The notes beneath the pieces were generated by a model. That model had not been told where the DNA came from and made no database searches. It saw nothing but the letters and a program-made list of their open reading frames with translations. The position numbers were made by a program, and so were the translations under genes. 64,000 bases of DNA from an uncultured bacterium (GTDB lineage: Bacteria; Verrucomicrobiota; Lentisphaeria; Oligosphaerales; Oligosphaeraceae), in the NCBI GenBank assembly GCA_902776645.1, contig CACYQT010000024.1:39126-103125 (forward strand). Reading direction: 5' to 3'. Below, one piece after another: positions 51,310-60,756 of this stretch (position 1 is its first letter; each line of letters opens with the position of its first letter).

Positions 51310-51858
51310 ATGAAACGTTTTGTATGCCCCATCTGCGGTTATGTCCACGAAGGTAACGAGCCCCCGGCGTTCTGCCCCCAGTGCAAGTGCCCCGGCGCGA
51401 AATTCAAAGTTGAAGAAGCGAAAGATCTGAAGTGGGCTTGCGAGCACACCATCGGCATCCCCGCCGACACGGATGCGCAGGTCGTCGAAGGCCTCAAGGC
51501 CAACTTCACCGGCGAATGCACGGAAGTCGGCATGTACCTCGCCATGAGCCGTCAGGCCGAGCGCGAAGGCTATCCGGAAATCGCCGACGCTTTCAAGCGT
51601 TACGCTTTCGAAGAGGCCGAACACGCCGCCAAGTTTGCCGAACTGCTCGGCGAAGTCGTCACCTCCAGCACGGAAAAGAACGTTCAGCTCCGCCGCGACG
51701 CCGAAAACGGCGCCTGCGCAGGCAAGCTCGAACTCGCCAAGCGTGCGAAGGAACTCGGCTACGACGCCATCCATGACACCGTCCATGAAATGGCGAAAGA
51801 CGAAGCCCGCCATGGCTGCGGTTTCGCCGGCCTGCTGAAGCGCTACTTCGGCAAGTAA
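51310..51858 (+). CDS. Reverse rubrerythrin
   Basis: A 182-residue peroxide-detoxifying protein of anaerobes. The rubredoxin domain is N-terminal (Cys6, Cys9, Cys22, Cys25), followed by the four-helix diiron domain with E-rich motifs ([10 protein letters not shown] and [11 protein letters not shown]), the reverse of classical rubrerythrin order. It would reduce hydrogen peroxide using electrons from rubredoxin or ferredoxin. The adjacent Fur/PerR-type gene probably regulates it. Confidence 0.93.
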   Translation: MKRFVCPICGYVHEGNEPPAFCPQCKCPGAKFKVEEAKDLKWACEHTIGIPADTDAQVVEGLKANFTGECTEVGMYLAMSRQAEREGYPEIADAFKRYAFEEAEHAAKFAELLGEVVTSSTEKNVQLRRDAENGACAGKLELAKRAKELGYDAIHDTVHEMAKDEARHGCGFAGLLKRYFGK

Positions 51859-51986
51859 TCGTCAAGTCTCTGCGGGGGATGACGTTGCATAACGCCATCC
51901 CCCGTATTATGATTGTTCTTTTTCTTGCTCTTTCGTGAAAATTTTTCTATGGTTGCGAGCTTTCGCATGATGTTCGTTCTCGCCTC

Positions 51987-52182
51987 CGCGAAGCGATAAC
52001 AACCGCCGAGCAGAGGTCGGCCATCTTGATCATCAACGATTCATCATGTCATTCCTGCTCAAAACCATCAGCACTACGGCCGACGTCTGCGAGGCATTGA
52101 TTGTACAATCTGTGTAATCCGTGTCATCTGTGGTGCCCTAAATCAAAAATTTTCGTGTTCTTTCGTGTTCTTTCGTGGTTCT
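51987..52182 (+). repeat. Dispersed structured repeat, copy E
   Basis: CCGCGAAGCG, ACAACCGCCGAG, arm GCAGAGGTCGGCC (52011-52023), conserved loop (CTGCTCAAAACCATCAGCA), arm GGCCGACGTCTGC (about 52078-52090), GAGGCATTGATTG, three 9-bp units and three TTTCGTGTTC units. The inner bubble of the other copies is here Watson-Crick paired; a single G.G mismatch remains. Confidence 0.8.
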
Positions 52183-52207
52183 ATATCAATAATTTAGTTT
52201 TTATCCC

Positions 52208-52636
52208 ATGTTGACTGAAATCACCAAAGAAGAGGTGATCTCGCGGCTGAGAAACGCAGGCATTTCACCTTCAGGCCCGCGTATCGCCGTCTTTCATTTC
52301 CTTTGCAACAACCATATCCATCCGACGGTTGACACGATTTTCCACGCCCTCTCTCCGGAAAATCCAACCCTTTCCCGTACAACCGTTTACAATACGCTAA
52401 AGCTGTTGCTTGCAAAGAATCTCATCCAGTCCGTGAAAATAGAGGACACGGAAGTCCGCTTCGACGGCAATCCCGCCTTCCATGCGCATTTCAAATGCCG
52501 CCAGTGCGACTGCATCATGGATCTTTTCGACGTGCCCTGCCCCGCCATCCCGCAGTCGGAAGACTTCCAAATTGAATTGCCGCAGGTCAATTTCTACGGC
52601 CTCTGCCGCGCCTGCCGGAATAAGCTAAAAGCTTAA
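52208..52636 (+). CDS. Fur-family regulator, probably PerR-like
   Basis: A 142-residue metalloregulator. The winged helix spans about 15-90 (HPTVDTIFHALSPENPTLSRTTVYNTLKLL, the typical recognition region), and the dimerisation domain has two CxxC pairs (CRQC and CRAC) for structural zinc. Next to rubrerythrin in an anaerobe, peroxide sensing is likelier than iron control, but this is inferred. The last residues (NKLKA) and the stop lie within a heptamer array. Confidence 0.87.
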   Translation: MLTEITKEEVISRLRNAGISPSGPRIAVFHFLCNNHIHPTVDTIFHALSPENPTLSRTTVYNTLKLLLAKNLIQSVKIEDTEVRFDGNPAFHAHFKCRQCDCIMDLFDVPCPAIPQSEDFQIELPQVNFYGLCRACRNKLKA

Positions 52637-52650
52637 AGCTGAAAGCTTAA
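52623..52650 (+). repeat. Heptamer array (AGCTTAA)4 over a stop codon
   Basis: Units AGCTAAA, AGCTTAA, AGCTGAA, AGCTTAA in strict phase. It encodes the KLKA end of the Fur-type protein, the same end as the YibE/F protein at 7593. Confidence 0.75.
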
Positions 52651-52802
52651 GAAAAACGCATGTATTTTTTCCGCTGCATCGGGAGTGGCGCTCTCCTGCG
52701 CGATGGAAGTATTTTTTTTATTGAATCGTTAGAAAATCCGCAAATGGCTGTATAGTATAAGGTATATTGACCTATCAGCCACCATCAACAAGCGGATTCA
52801 CC

Positions 52803-54131
52803 ATGACGAACAGCCTCAAGACCGATTCTGCCACGCAGTTTTCTCGCCGACAATTCATCAAGACCGGCATCGCCGCCGGAGCGGGCTTCACCATCATCCC
52901 GAACCATGTGCTCGCCGCGCACGGCCGCCCGGGCGCCAACGACAAGATCAACCACGCCATCATCGGCGTCGGCAGCATGGGCAACGGCCATGTCGGATAT
53001 GTGCTCAACGACCCGCAGGCTAAATTGGTCGCCGTCTGCGACGTCCGCAAATCCCGCCGCGAAGCCGCCGCGCAACGCGCCAAAAACGCGGGGCACGACT
53101 GCAAGGCGTATCTCGATTTCCGTGAAATGATCGACAGCGAGGACATCGACGTCGTCCACGTCGTCACGCCGCCGCATTGGCACGCCCTGCAGGACGTCTA
53201 TGCGCTCAACCACGGCTGCGACGTGTGGGCGGAAAAACCGATGACACGCACGCTCGGCGAAGGGCAGGCCATCGTGGACGCCGCCCGCCGCAACGGTCGT
53301 ATGTTCCGTCTCAACACATGGTTCCGCCTCTACGGGCAGTTCTACCAATTCGGAACGCCGGTCGAACCGATCGCGCGTCTCGTCCGTTCGGGGCTTCTCG
53401 GCTGGCCGCTGACCGTCCGCGTCAGCCCGCATACAGGCTTCCCGTGGCACATGTCCGGAAACATCGGCCGCATCGGGCAGCCCGCCGAACCGATTCCGGA
53501 AGATCTCGACTATGACATGTGGCTTGGCCCCGCGCCATGGAAACCATACACGACGCATCGCACATCCGGTTCATTCCGAGCCTATTGGGACTATGACGGC
53601 GGCGGTCTGGCGGACTTCGGGCAGCACTATCTCGATCCCGTCCAATACATGCTCGGAAAGGACAGCACGAGCCCCGTGGAAGTCGAGGCGAACGCGCCGT
53701 GGCCACAGCATCCGGATGCCGTCGGCAGCTGGGGGCAGGTCATCATGAAATACGGCGACGGCTGCAAAATCATTCTCGAATCCTGCGAATGGGGCCCCGA
53801 GGAGACGAAGGACAAGCCCTACATCGAAGGGCCTAACGGCAAGCTATACAAAGGCTTCCGCACGGATCCGCCATCGCTCGCAGAGCAGGTCAAATACCTT
53901 CCGAAACTGGAGCCGCAGATCAGCGACTTCAACGTCTCCGTCCGCACCCGCCAGAAGTTCGGCCTCAATGAACTGAACGGCAACCGCTCCAACATTCTCA
54001 TCCATCTTGCGAACGCCGCCATCCGGCTGGGCCGCAAGCTCCATTTCGATCCTATCGCCATGCAGTTCATCAACGATCCGGAGGCCAACCGCCTCGCCAA
54101 CCAGCCCATGCGCGCCCCCTGGTCGCTTTAA
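52803..54131 (+). CDS. Tat-exported Gfo/Idh/MocA oxidoreductase
   Basis: A 442-residue protein with a twin-arginine signal (SRRQFIK at residues 14-20, then TGIAAGAGF). The dinucleotide loop is GVGSMG at 55-60 and the catalytic-type Lys is in WAEKPMTR. PHWHA and GLADFGQHYLDPVQYML are typical of the periplasmic group with tightly bound cofactor. With the DUF1080 gene 32 bp downstream it suggests a 3-keto-glycoside route: oxidation of a sugar at C3, then cleavage. Confidence 0.9.
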   Translation: MTNSLKTDSATQFSRRQFIKTGIAAGAGFTIIPNHVLAAHGRPGANDKINHAIIGVGSMGNGHVGYVLNDPQAKLVAVCDVRKSRREAAAQRAKNAGHDCKAYLDFREMIDSEDIDVVHVVTPPHWHALQDVYALNHGCDVWAEKPMTRTLGEGQAIVDAARRNGRMFRLNTWFRLYGQFYQFGTPVEPIARLVRSGLLGWPLTVRVSPHTGFPWHMSGNIGRIGQPAEPIPEDLDYDMWLGPAPWKPYTTHRTSGSFRAYWDYDGGGLADFGQHYLDPVQYMLGKDSTSPVEVEANAPWPQHPDAVGSWGQVIMKYGDGCKIILESCEWGPEETKDKPYIEGPNGKLYKGFRTDPPSLAEQVKYLPKLEPQISDFNVSVRTRQKFGLNELNGNRSNILIHLANAAIRLGRKLHFDPIAMQFINDPEANRLANQPMRAPWSL

Positions 54132-54163
54132 TCCACTTCCACGAAACGGAGACGAAATCAGCC

Positions 54164-57100
54164 ATGAAAAAATCATTCATCATATTCGGACTCATCTCTT
54201 CCCTCCTGTTCGCGCAGGAAGACAACGTCAAAAATCTCGCTCAGGGCCTGAATCTACCGTCGCCGGCGGAAGGCCACCGCGTCGCGACCGAACTGGAAAA
54301 AGGCGGCGCGGCCGCCGTCGCGAAACTGCTGGAATTGCTGCAGAGCGCCAATTCTACGGAAAACACAAGCGCGACATACGCCCTCACGGCGCTCGTCGCC
54401 AACTCCCCTGACAAACGCGACGTCATCGCCCAGGCCATGGCGGACGGATTGGCGGAAAAAGTACAGGACGACAACGCCAAGTGCACGGTTCTCAAGCTGT
54501 TGCGGCTCTGCGCGAACGACGGGCAGATTCCCGCCGTCGCCGCCCAGCTGGGCAATTCCACCGTCCGCCCCTACGCCATTATGACGTTGACGTCCATCGG
54601 AACGCCCGCCGCCGCGAAGGCGCTCATCGACGCCGCCACGAAGGCGGACAATGCCGTCGCCTTCGAATACGTCTCCGCCTTCGCGCGGCTCAAGCCCGCG
54701 ACCGCCACGCCGGTTCTGCTTCGCATCATTGATCAAGTCACGCCATACCAGCGGGTTGCCGTCATGAACGCCTTGGCGGAAATCGGCAATCCAATTGTCG
54801 CGGACAAGCTCTTCGACGTTCTCGCGAAGGCCAAAGGCACGGAGCGGGACGGCGCCGTCGCCGCCATCGCGAAACTTGCGCGCAACATCCAGAACAAAGA
54901 AGCCGCCATCAAGCTTGCGAAGCGGTTCCACGACACGGCTCCGTCCGAAACGAGCCTCGCCACCCTGCTGGACGTGCAGGGCATCGCGAGAGCCATTCCG
55001 GCCATCACCGCCGCCGTCGCGTCGGACGATTTCGTCCTCCGCAACGCCGCCCTCCATCTGCTTGACGCGTATCCGGAAAATCCCGCGGATAAGTCGCTGC
55101 TGATCGTCGCGGAAAAAGCCACGCCGCAGATCCGCGCGGATCTCATCACCTTCTTTGGACGGCGCCACCACACAGCCGCCGCGTCTTTCGTCTACAAGTC
55201 ATTGAACGACAAGGAGGCAGCCGTCCGTCAGGCCGCCCTCCGCGCCATTCCGCGCTACACTCCCGCGATGGCCATGAACGCCTTTGCCGCCGCCCTTTCC
55301 AACGGCCCCGTGGAAGACCTGCACGTCATTCGCGAAACGCTGTCATGGTTCGCATCCGACAACTACGCGAAGGCTCTCGGCGACGTCTTGAACAGGCCGA
55401 TCGCCGCCGAACGCAAGATCATGGCCATCGAACTCCTTGCGTCACGCCGCCTTGCGGAACAGTCCGCGCCGATCTTCAAGGCGTTGGAGGAAAAGGACAC
55501 GAATATCCGCAAAGCCGCCGTCAAGGCGTTGGAAGTGCTTGCGAAACCGGAAGATATCAACCGTCTTCTCGGCTATCTGAAGAACACGGAGGACGCCTCC
55601 GAACTGCAAAGCTTCCAGAACGCCCTGTCGAACATCGGCCGCACTTATCCGGACACCGTCAAATCGCTCGTCAGCGCCCTCACGACGTTGGAGGGAAAGG
55701 ATCATATCACGCTACAGCAAGTACTTGCATCCGTCGGCGGCGAAGAAGCCATGAACGCCGTCCTTTCCGATTTGCAGAGCCCGAACCAGGACTTCCAGGA
55801 TGGCGCCGTCCGAGCCCTTTCCAACTGGGTTGACGCCGCCGCCATCGAACCGCTCAACGAACTTGCCGCCAAAAAGCAGCCTGAACTGCACCACAATCTC
55901 GCCTTGAAAGGCCTGCTCCGCCTCTACGCTGCGCAGAAAGACCAGCCGGTGGAGACGGTCATCGCCAATCTGAAAAAAGTCCAAGGCTATTGCCTCTCCG
56001 ATGAAGAGAACACGCTTGTTCTCGCCGCGGCGGGAAACATCGCCAACGAGACGGTGCTCTCGCAGATTGTCATGCCGGCCTTTGAAAACAAAGGACTTGT
56101 GGATGCCGCGGCGGCCGCCGCCGTCAAAATCGTCTGCCCGCCGAACGTCAACGACCGCGGCATGACGTCCGCCGTCGCCCGCCAGGCGATGCAGAAAGTC
56201 ATCGTGTTGTGCGACAAGCAGCCGCTCGTCCTCCGCGCAGGCTCGCAGCTCGCATTGGGCCGGATCGAAGGCGTCAATGTCGCCTTCAACAAGCCCGTCA
56301 CCATCTCCTGCGAAACCGAAGAAGGCCATCCGAAGGAACTTGCGACGGACGGCATCGTCAACGTGGACAGCGCATGGTGGGGCAAACCGTGGCCCTGCTC
56401 CCTCACCGTCGATCTGCAGGAAGCCGTCTCCATCGACTCCTTCCGTCCCATCTTCCATTGGGACAACGGCCGTCGCTTCTACGCCTATTCCATTGAAGTA
56501 TCGGCAGATAACGCCAACTGGCAGAAAGTCGTGGACGCCACCGAAAACACGCTCACATCCACCAACCGCGGCATCTTCCATCCGCTCCGCCAGCCCGTCA
56601 CGGCGCGCTACGCCCGCCTGAACATCGTGAAGAACAGCGCCAATTACGCTGCGCATGTCGTCGAATTTGAAGTCTATTCGAAATCCGCGAAGCCGCCGCT
56701 CGCCACGGGCCCGAATCTCCTTCTGAAGCAACCTGTTACATTTGGTTCCGATCAAGAACAGGATCATTCGCCAGAACGCGCCGTCGACGGCCTCATCGGC
56801 AAATGGGACGGCTGGCATACCGACAAATGCCCCACGTGGCTGCAGGTCGATATGCAGCGCGTCGCGGAAATCGACACTGTCCGCGCCATTTTCTATTGGG
56901 ACGGCTCCCGCACGTATTCCTATAATATAGAGGTATCGGAAGACGGGAAGGAATGGAAGCGCGTCGCGGACGTTCCGGACAACAAGCAAGTCTCCACCGC
57001 GCAGGGCTTTACGCATCGTTTCCCCGCCGTCAAGGCCCGTTATGTGAAAATCAACGTCACGCAGGGATGGGGCAAACGCTATGTCCATCTTGTTGAACTG

Positions 57101-57769
57101 GAAGCATATGCGGCTGGCAAAGCTCCTGCGGTTCTGCCCTCCGTCGAACCGCTCGTCCAGAAGATCCCCCTGCCCGCCCCCGACGCCGATGGCTTCATCA
57201 CGTTGTTCAACGGCAAGGACTTGGCCGGATGGCGCGGCAACATCAACGACTACGGCGTGAAAGACGGCCTCATCTACTGCAAGAAAGGCAGCGGCGGGCA
57301 GCTCTTCACACAGTGGGAGTTCGACGATTTCGAACTGCATTTCGATTTCCTGCTCGGGCCAGGCTCCAACAACGGCCTCGGCATCCGCGCCGCGCAGGAA
57401 GGGAACTACTCATCCATCGCCATGGAGTTGCAAATCATTGACAACAATGGCTATAAAGCGAAAGGCAACGTTTTGAAACCATGGCAGCACCACGGTTCCG
57501 TCTATGGCGTCGTGCCCGCGAAGGACGGCGCCCTCCATCCCGCCGGACAGTGGAACCACGAAGTCGTCATCGCCAAAGGAACCTGCATCAAAGTCATCGT
57601 CAACGACATGGTGATCGTCGATACGGATTTGAGCAAAGTGACGGAGCCTGCAGACGGCAAGCCCGTCTCCGCCCATGCCAACATGTTCCGCAAGTCAGGC
57701 TCCCTCGGCTTCTTAGGCCATGGCGACTACGTGGAATTCAAGAACATCCGCATCAAGCCAATCAAATAA
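54164..57769 (+). CDS. Secreted HEAT-repeat, double discoidin, DUF1080 hydrolase
   Basis: A 1201-residue exported protein (signal MKKSFIIFGLISSLLFAQ). Residues about 30-690 are HEAT-like helical repeats; about 700-845 and 850-1000 are two F5/8-type C (discoidin) domains (NVAFNKPVTIS... and NLLLKQPVTFG...); 1008-1201 is DUF1080 (DGFITLFNGKDLAGW, ITLFNG to YVEFKNIRIKPI). DUF1080 proteins include 3-keto-disaccharide hydrolases. The array suggests a large surface scaffold bringing hydrolase and binding modules to a glycan, partnered with the upstream oxidoreductase. Confidence 0.85.
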   Translation: MKKSFIIFGLISSLLFAQEDNVKNLAQGLNLPSPAEGHRVATELEKGGAAAVAKLLELLQSANSTENTSATYALTALVANSPDKRDVIAQAMADGLAEKVQDDNAKCTVLKLLRLCANDGQIPAVAAQLGNSTVRPYAIMTLTSIGTPAAAKALIDAATKADNAVAFEYVSAFARLKPATATPVLLRIIDQVTPYQRVAVMNALAEIGNPIVADKLFDVLAKAKGTERDGAVAAIAKLARNIQNKEAAIKLAKRFHDTAPSETSLATLLDVQGIARAIPAITAAVASDDFVLRNAALHLLDAYPENPADKSLLIVAEKATPQIRADLITFFGRRHHTAAASFVYKSLNDKEAAVRQAALRAIPRYTPAMAMNAFAAALSNGPVEDLHVIRETLSWFASDNYAKALGDVLNRPIAAERKIMAIELLASRRLAEQSAPIFKALEEKDTNIRKAAVKALEVLAKPEDINRLLGYLKNTEDASELQSFQNALSNIGRTYPDTVKSLVSALTTLEGKDHITLQQVLASVGGEEAMNAVLSDLQSPNQDFQDGAVRALSNWVDAAAIEPLNELAAKKQPELHHNLALKGLLRLYAAQKDQPVETVIANLKKVQGYCLSDEENTLVLAAAGNIANETVLSQIVMPAFENKGLVDAAAAAAVKIVCPPNVNDRGMTSAVARQAMQKVIVLCDKQPLVLRAGSQLALGRIEGVNVAFNKPVTISCETEEGHPKELATDGIVNVDSAWWGKPWPCSLTVDLQEAVSIDSFRPIFHWDNGRRFYAYSIEVSADNANWQKVVDATENTLTSTNRGIFHPLRQPVTARYARLNIVKNSANYAAHVVEFEVYSKSAKPPLATGPNLLLKQPVTFGSDQEQDHSPERAVDGLIGKWDGWHTDKCPTWLQVDMQRVAEIDTVRAIFYWDGSRTYSYNIEVSEDGKEWKRVADVPDNKQVSTAQGFTHRFPAVKARYVKINVTQGWGKRYVHLVELEAYAAGKAPAVLPSVEPLVQKIPLPAPDADGFITLFNGKDLAGWRGNINDYGVKDGLIYCKKGSGGQLFTQWEFDDFELHFDFLLGPGSNNGLGIRAAQEGNYSSIAMELQIIDNNGYKAKGNVLKPWQHHGSVYGVVPAKDGALHPAGQWNHEVVIAKGTCIKVIVNDMVIVDTDLSKVTEPADGKPVSAHANMFRKSGSLGFLGHGDYVEFKNIRIKPIK

Positions 57770-57804
57770 TCCCCTTCCTGTCTCTTTCTTCTCTTCTGTC
57801 GCTT

Positions 57805-59736
57805 ATGTCCCTAAAACCTTCCTTTTCATTCCAATACGATGGCAAGCCAGTATCCGTTGATCCATCGCTCTCCACATGGGGCATCGACGATGCGTTGACG
57901 GTCACACTCTGCGCCACGCAGTATCGTGACTTCAACGCCTGCGAATGGCGTCTCGTCTTCGAAAACCACAGCGACCACGACAGCGCAATCCTTTCCGACA
58001 TATGGGATTGCGACATCCTGCTACCGTTTCCGCCAAACGCCCCGCGGCCCCATCCGGGCCTGCTGAAACGCGCGGAAGACCGGCAGGTCGTCCGCATGCA
58101 GGGCATGGTCAGCGGCGCCAACTACAGCAGCAACGACATCGTCAGCGCGCAGGAATACTCGCTGCATCCGGAAGTTCTCAACTTGAACAAGCCCAGACAC
58201 TTCGAAAACATTGGAGGCCGTTCCAGCGACGGCACGATGCCGTTCTTCGAAGTCAAATCCGGCGGCCGCAGCGCGATGGTCGCCATCGGCTGGACTGGCA
58301 ATTGGAAAGCCGTTTTCACATCCGTTGAAAACGGCATCCGCGTCCAGACAGGGCTGCAAAACGCGCAGTTTTATCTGAAGCCCGGCGAATCGCTACGCAC
58401 GTCCTCCACGCTTGTTATGATTTCCGAACCAGGCGAAGACGTCTCCAACCGTTTCCGCCGCCTGATTCGCGAGCACATCTCCCATCTGTCCTGCACGCCC
58501 GCCAATCGCGAAGGGCTTCTCGCCTTCGAACTGTGGGGCGGCCTGCACTCCGCCGAAATGATCAACCGCCTGAAACAGCTTCACGAACACGGCATCCGTC
58601 TGGAAGACGTATGGATCGACGCGGGATGGTACGGCCAATGCACGAAATGCGACGAACCGTTTTCCGGCGACTGGTCGCGTTTCACAGGTGAATGGACGAT
58701 TAATCCGCGTGTCCATCCCAATCTGCTCCAAGATGTTGCGAAAACTGCCAACGATATCGGCATGAAGCTGATGCTGTGGATTGAAGCGGAACGGGCCTGC
58801 CCCGGCCTGCCGATTCCGGAAGAGCATCCGGAATGGTTCCTTACCTGTGACAGCGCCAAAAGCAAAATCCTCTACTACGGCAATGAAGACGCCTTCCAGT
58901 ACATGCTGGAAACCATTTCAAACCACATCAAGTCCTTGAAACTCAGTTGCTACCGGCAGGATTTCAATACAAATCTGACCGATTTCTTCCGCCAGAATGA
59001 CGAACCGAACCGCGTCGGCGTCACGGAAATCAGCCACATCACCGGCATGTACCGTCTGTGGGACGAACTGCTGAAGCGTTTTCCAGGCCTCGTCATCGAC
59101 AACTGCTCTTCCGGTGGGCGTCGCATCGACATCGAGACGATCCGCCGTTCCATCCCGTTCTTCCGCAGCGACTACCAATGCGGATTCGACGCGAACGCGG
59201 AGGTCATCCAGACGCACAATTCCAACATTTCACGCTACTTGCCGTTCAACGGCTGCACGACGAAATGCAAAGACCTCTACTCCCTGCGCAGCTCCTACTC
59301 CTCAAGCTTCGGCGTCGCCTGTTACAACGCCGTTTTCCAAAGCATGGAAGAAAAGGATTTCGCCGCCGTCCGCCACGCCTGCGATGAATACCGCGCCATC
59401 CGCCGCTATCTTTCGCAGGATTTCTACAACCACGGCTCCATCGTTTTCGACGACACGTCATGGGCCATCTGGCAGTTCCATGATCCGTCGGAAGGCCGCG
59501 GCGTGATTCTCGCATTCCGCTGTTCCAATTCACCGTTCGAACGAGCGGAAATCACGCTCAAAGGCCTTGCGCCGCAACCACTTCACTTCATCTGCCACGA
59601 TGACGGGACGGAATTCGACGCCTTCTCCACGATCATGCTGGACCTCCCCGAAAAACGCTCCAGCCTCGTTCTGGAATACGGGCCGCCGTCGTTCACTGCC
59701 ACGCCGTCCGGACCGTCCCACGCAACCGTCTGCTAA
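57805..59736 (+). CDS. GH36 alpha-galactosidase
   Basis: A 643-residue retaining alpha-galactosidase. The nucleophile Asp386 is in CYRQDFN and the acid/base candidate Asp442 in CSSGGRRID, as in GH36; EDVWIDAGWYG and LMLWIEAERA are typical barrel strands. No signal peptide. It acts on raffinose-type or galactomannan oligosaccharides. The ATG at 57805 has no Shine-Dalgarno; a pyrimidine-rich stretch precedes it. Confidence 0.9.
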   Translation: MSLKPSFSFQYDGKPVSVDPSLSTWGIDDALTVTLCATQYRDFNACEWRLVFENHSDHDSAILSDIWDCDILLPFPPNAPRPHPGLLKRAEDRQVVRMQGMVSGANYSSNDIVSAQEYSLHPEVLNLNKPRHFENIGGRSSDGTMPFFEVKSGGRSAMVAIGWTGNWKAVFTSVENGIRVQTGLQNAQFYLKPGESLRTSSTLVMISEPGEDVSNRFRRLIREHISHLSCTPANREGLLAFELWGGLHSAEMINRLKQLHEHGIRLEDVWIDAGWYGQCTKCDEPFSGDWSRFTGEWTINPRVHPNLLQDVAKTANDIGMKLMLWIEAERACPGLPIPEEHPEWFLTCDSAKSKILYYGNEDAFQYMLETISNHIKSLKLSCYRQDFNTNLTDFFRQNDEPNRVGVTEISHITGMYRLWDELLKRFPGLVIDNCSSGGRRIDIETIRRSIPFFRSDYQCGFDANAEVIQTHNSNISRYLPFNGCTTKCKDLYSLRSSYSSSFGVACYNAVFQSMEEKDFAAVRHACDEYRAIRRYLSQDFYNHGSIVFDDTSWAIWQFHDPSEGRGVILAFRCSNSPFERAEITLKGLAPQPLHFICHDDGTEFDAFSTIMLDLPEKRSSLVLEYGPPSFTATPSGPSHATVC

Positions 59737-59770
59737 TCTTTTACATACCATATAATATAAAGGAATCACC

Positions 59771-60694
59771 ATGAAAGTTTTCATCGACGGCAGCGCAGGC
59801 ACGACAGGCCTCCGCATCCATGAACGTCTCGCCTCCCGCAAAGACATCGAACTCATCATCCTTTCGGACGAACTGCGCAAAGATCCAAATGCCCGCCATG
59901 ACGCCATTAACAGCGCCGACATCGCCTTCCTCTGCCTGCCGGACGCCGCCGCCGTCGAGGCCGTCGCGATGATCGAAGGCAACACCGCCGTCATCGACAC
60001 ATCCACCGCCCACCGCGTCAATCCCGCATGGGCCTACGGCTTCCCCGAACTGCCCGGCCAGCGTGAAAAAATCGCCGCCTCCCGCCGCATCGCGAATCCG
60101 GGCTGCCATGCCAGCGGTTTCATCGCGCTCGTCGCGCCGCTCGTCCAGACGGAATATATTTCCGCAGACGCCGAGTTGACATGCTTCTCCATCACAGGCT
60201 ATTCCGGCGGCGGCAAAAAGATGATCGCGGACTACGAAGGCGAATCGCGCAATCCGCTTCTGGACGCGCCGCGCCAATACGGTATCTCCCAGTCCCACAA
60301 GCACTTGCCGGAAATGGCCGCCGTCTGCGGACTGAATACATCCCCTATTTTCTGCCCGATTGTCGCCGACTTCTACAGCGGCATGGAAGTGACCGTCCCC
60401 CTCTTCGCCAATCAACTCTTCTGCGGCATCGACGATGTCAAAGAAATCTATCGCGAACTCTACACGACGAAACTTGTCCATTTCGACGATCCGGCGGACG
60501 AAGGCGGATTCCTTTCCGCCGCAGCGCTTTCCGGCTTCGACGACATGCAGATTTCCGTCGCGGGAAACGATTACCGCATCCTGTTGACGGCCCGTTTCGA
60601 CAATCTCGGCAAAGGCGCCTCCGGCGCCGCCATCCAGAACATGAACATCCTCCTTGGCGTCGACGAGACCGAAGGCCTGAAACTCTCACGTTGA
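59771..60694 (+). CDS. argC: N-acetyl-gamma-glutamyl-phosphate reductase, type 2
   Basis: A 307-residue arginine-biosynthesis enzyme of the short, type 2 group. FIDGSAGTTGLRI binds NADP, IANPGCHASGF contains the catalytic Cys, and SHKHLPEM the late His. No other arg gene is nearby, so it is separated from its pathway here. Confidence 0.92.
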   Translation: MKVFIDGSAGTTGLRIHERLASRKDIELIILSDELRKDPNARHDAINSADIAFLCLPDAAAVEAVAMIEGNTAVIDTSTAHRVNPAWAYGFPELPGQREKIAASRRIANPGCHASGFIALVAPLVQTEYISADAELTCFSITGYSGGGKKMIADYEGESRNPLLDAPRQYGISQSHKHLPEMAAVCGLNTSPIFCPIVADFYSGMEVTVPLFANQLFCGIDDVKEIYRELYTTKLVHFDDPADEGGFLSAAALSGFDDMQISVAGNDYRILLTARFDNLGKGASGAAIQNMNILLGVDETEGLKLSR

Positions 60695-60717
60695 CGTCTT
60701 GTGGCATCCCACCGTCG

Positions 60718-60753
60718 CTTTCGTCCCTTTCGTCCTTTTCGTCCCTTTATTCT
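60718..60753 (+). repeat. Nonamer array directly before a start codon
   Basis: CTTTCGTCC, CTTTCGTCC, TTTTCGTCC, then CTTTATTCT, reaching to three bases before the ATG of the next gene. It is the same unit type as at 4756-4791. No Shine-Dalgarno is present. Confidence 0.7.
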
Positions 60754-60756
60754 CTC

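Noticed and set aside
47221..52182. Structured repeats D and E as copies of a transposon with a gene between
   Set aside because: They are in the same orientation around ordinary core genes (ftsY, asnB, rubrerythrin), and three further copies lie elsewhere.
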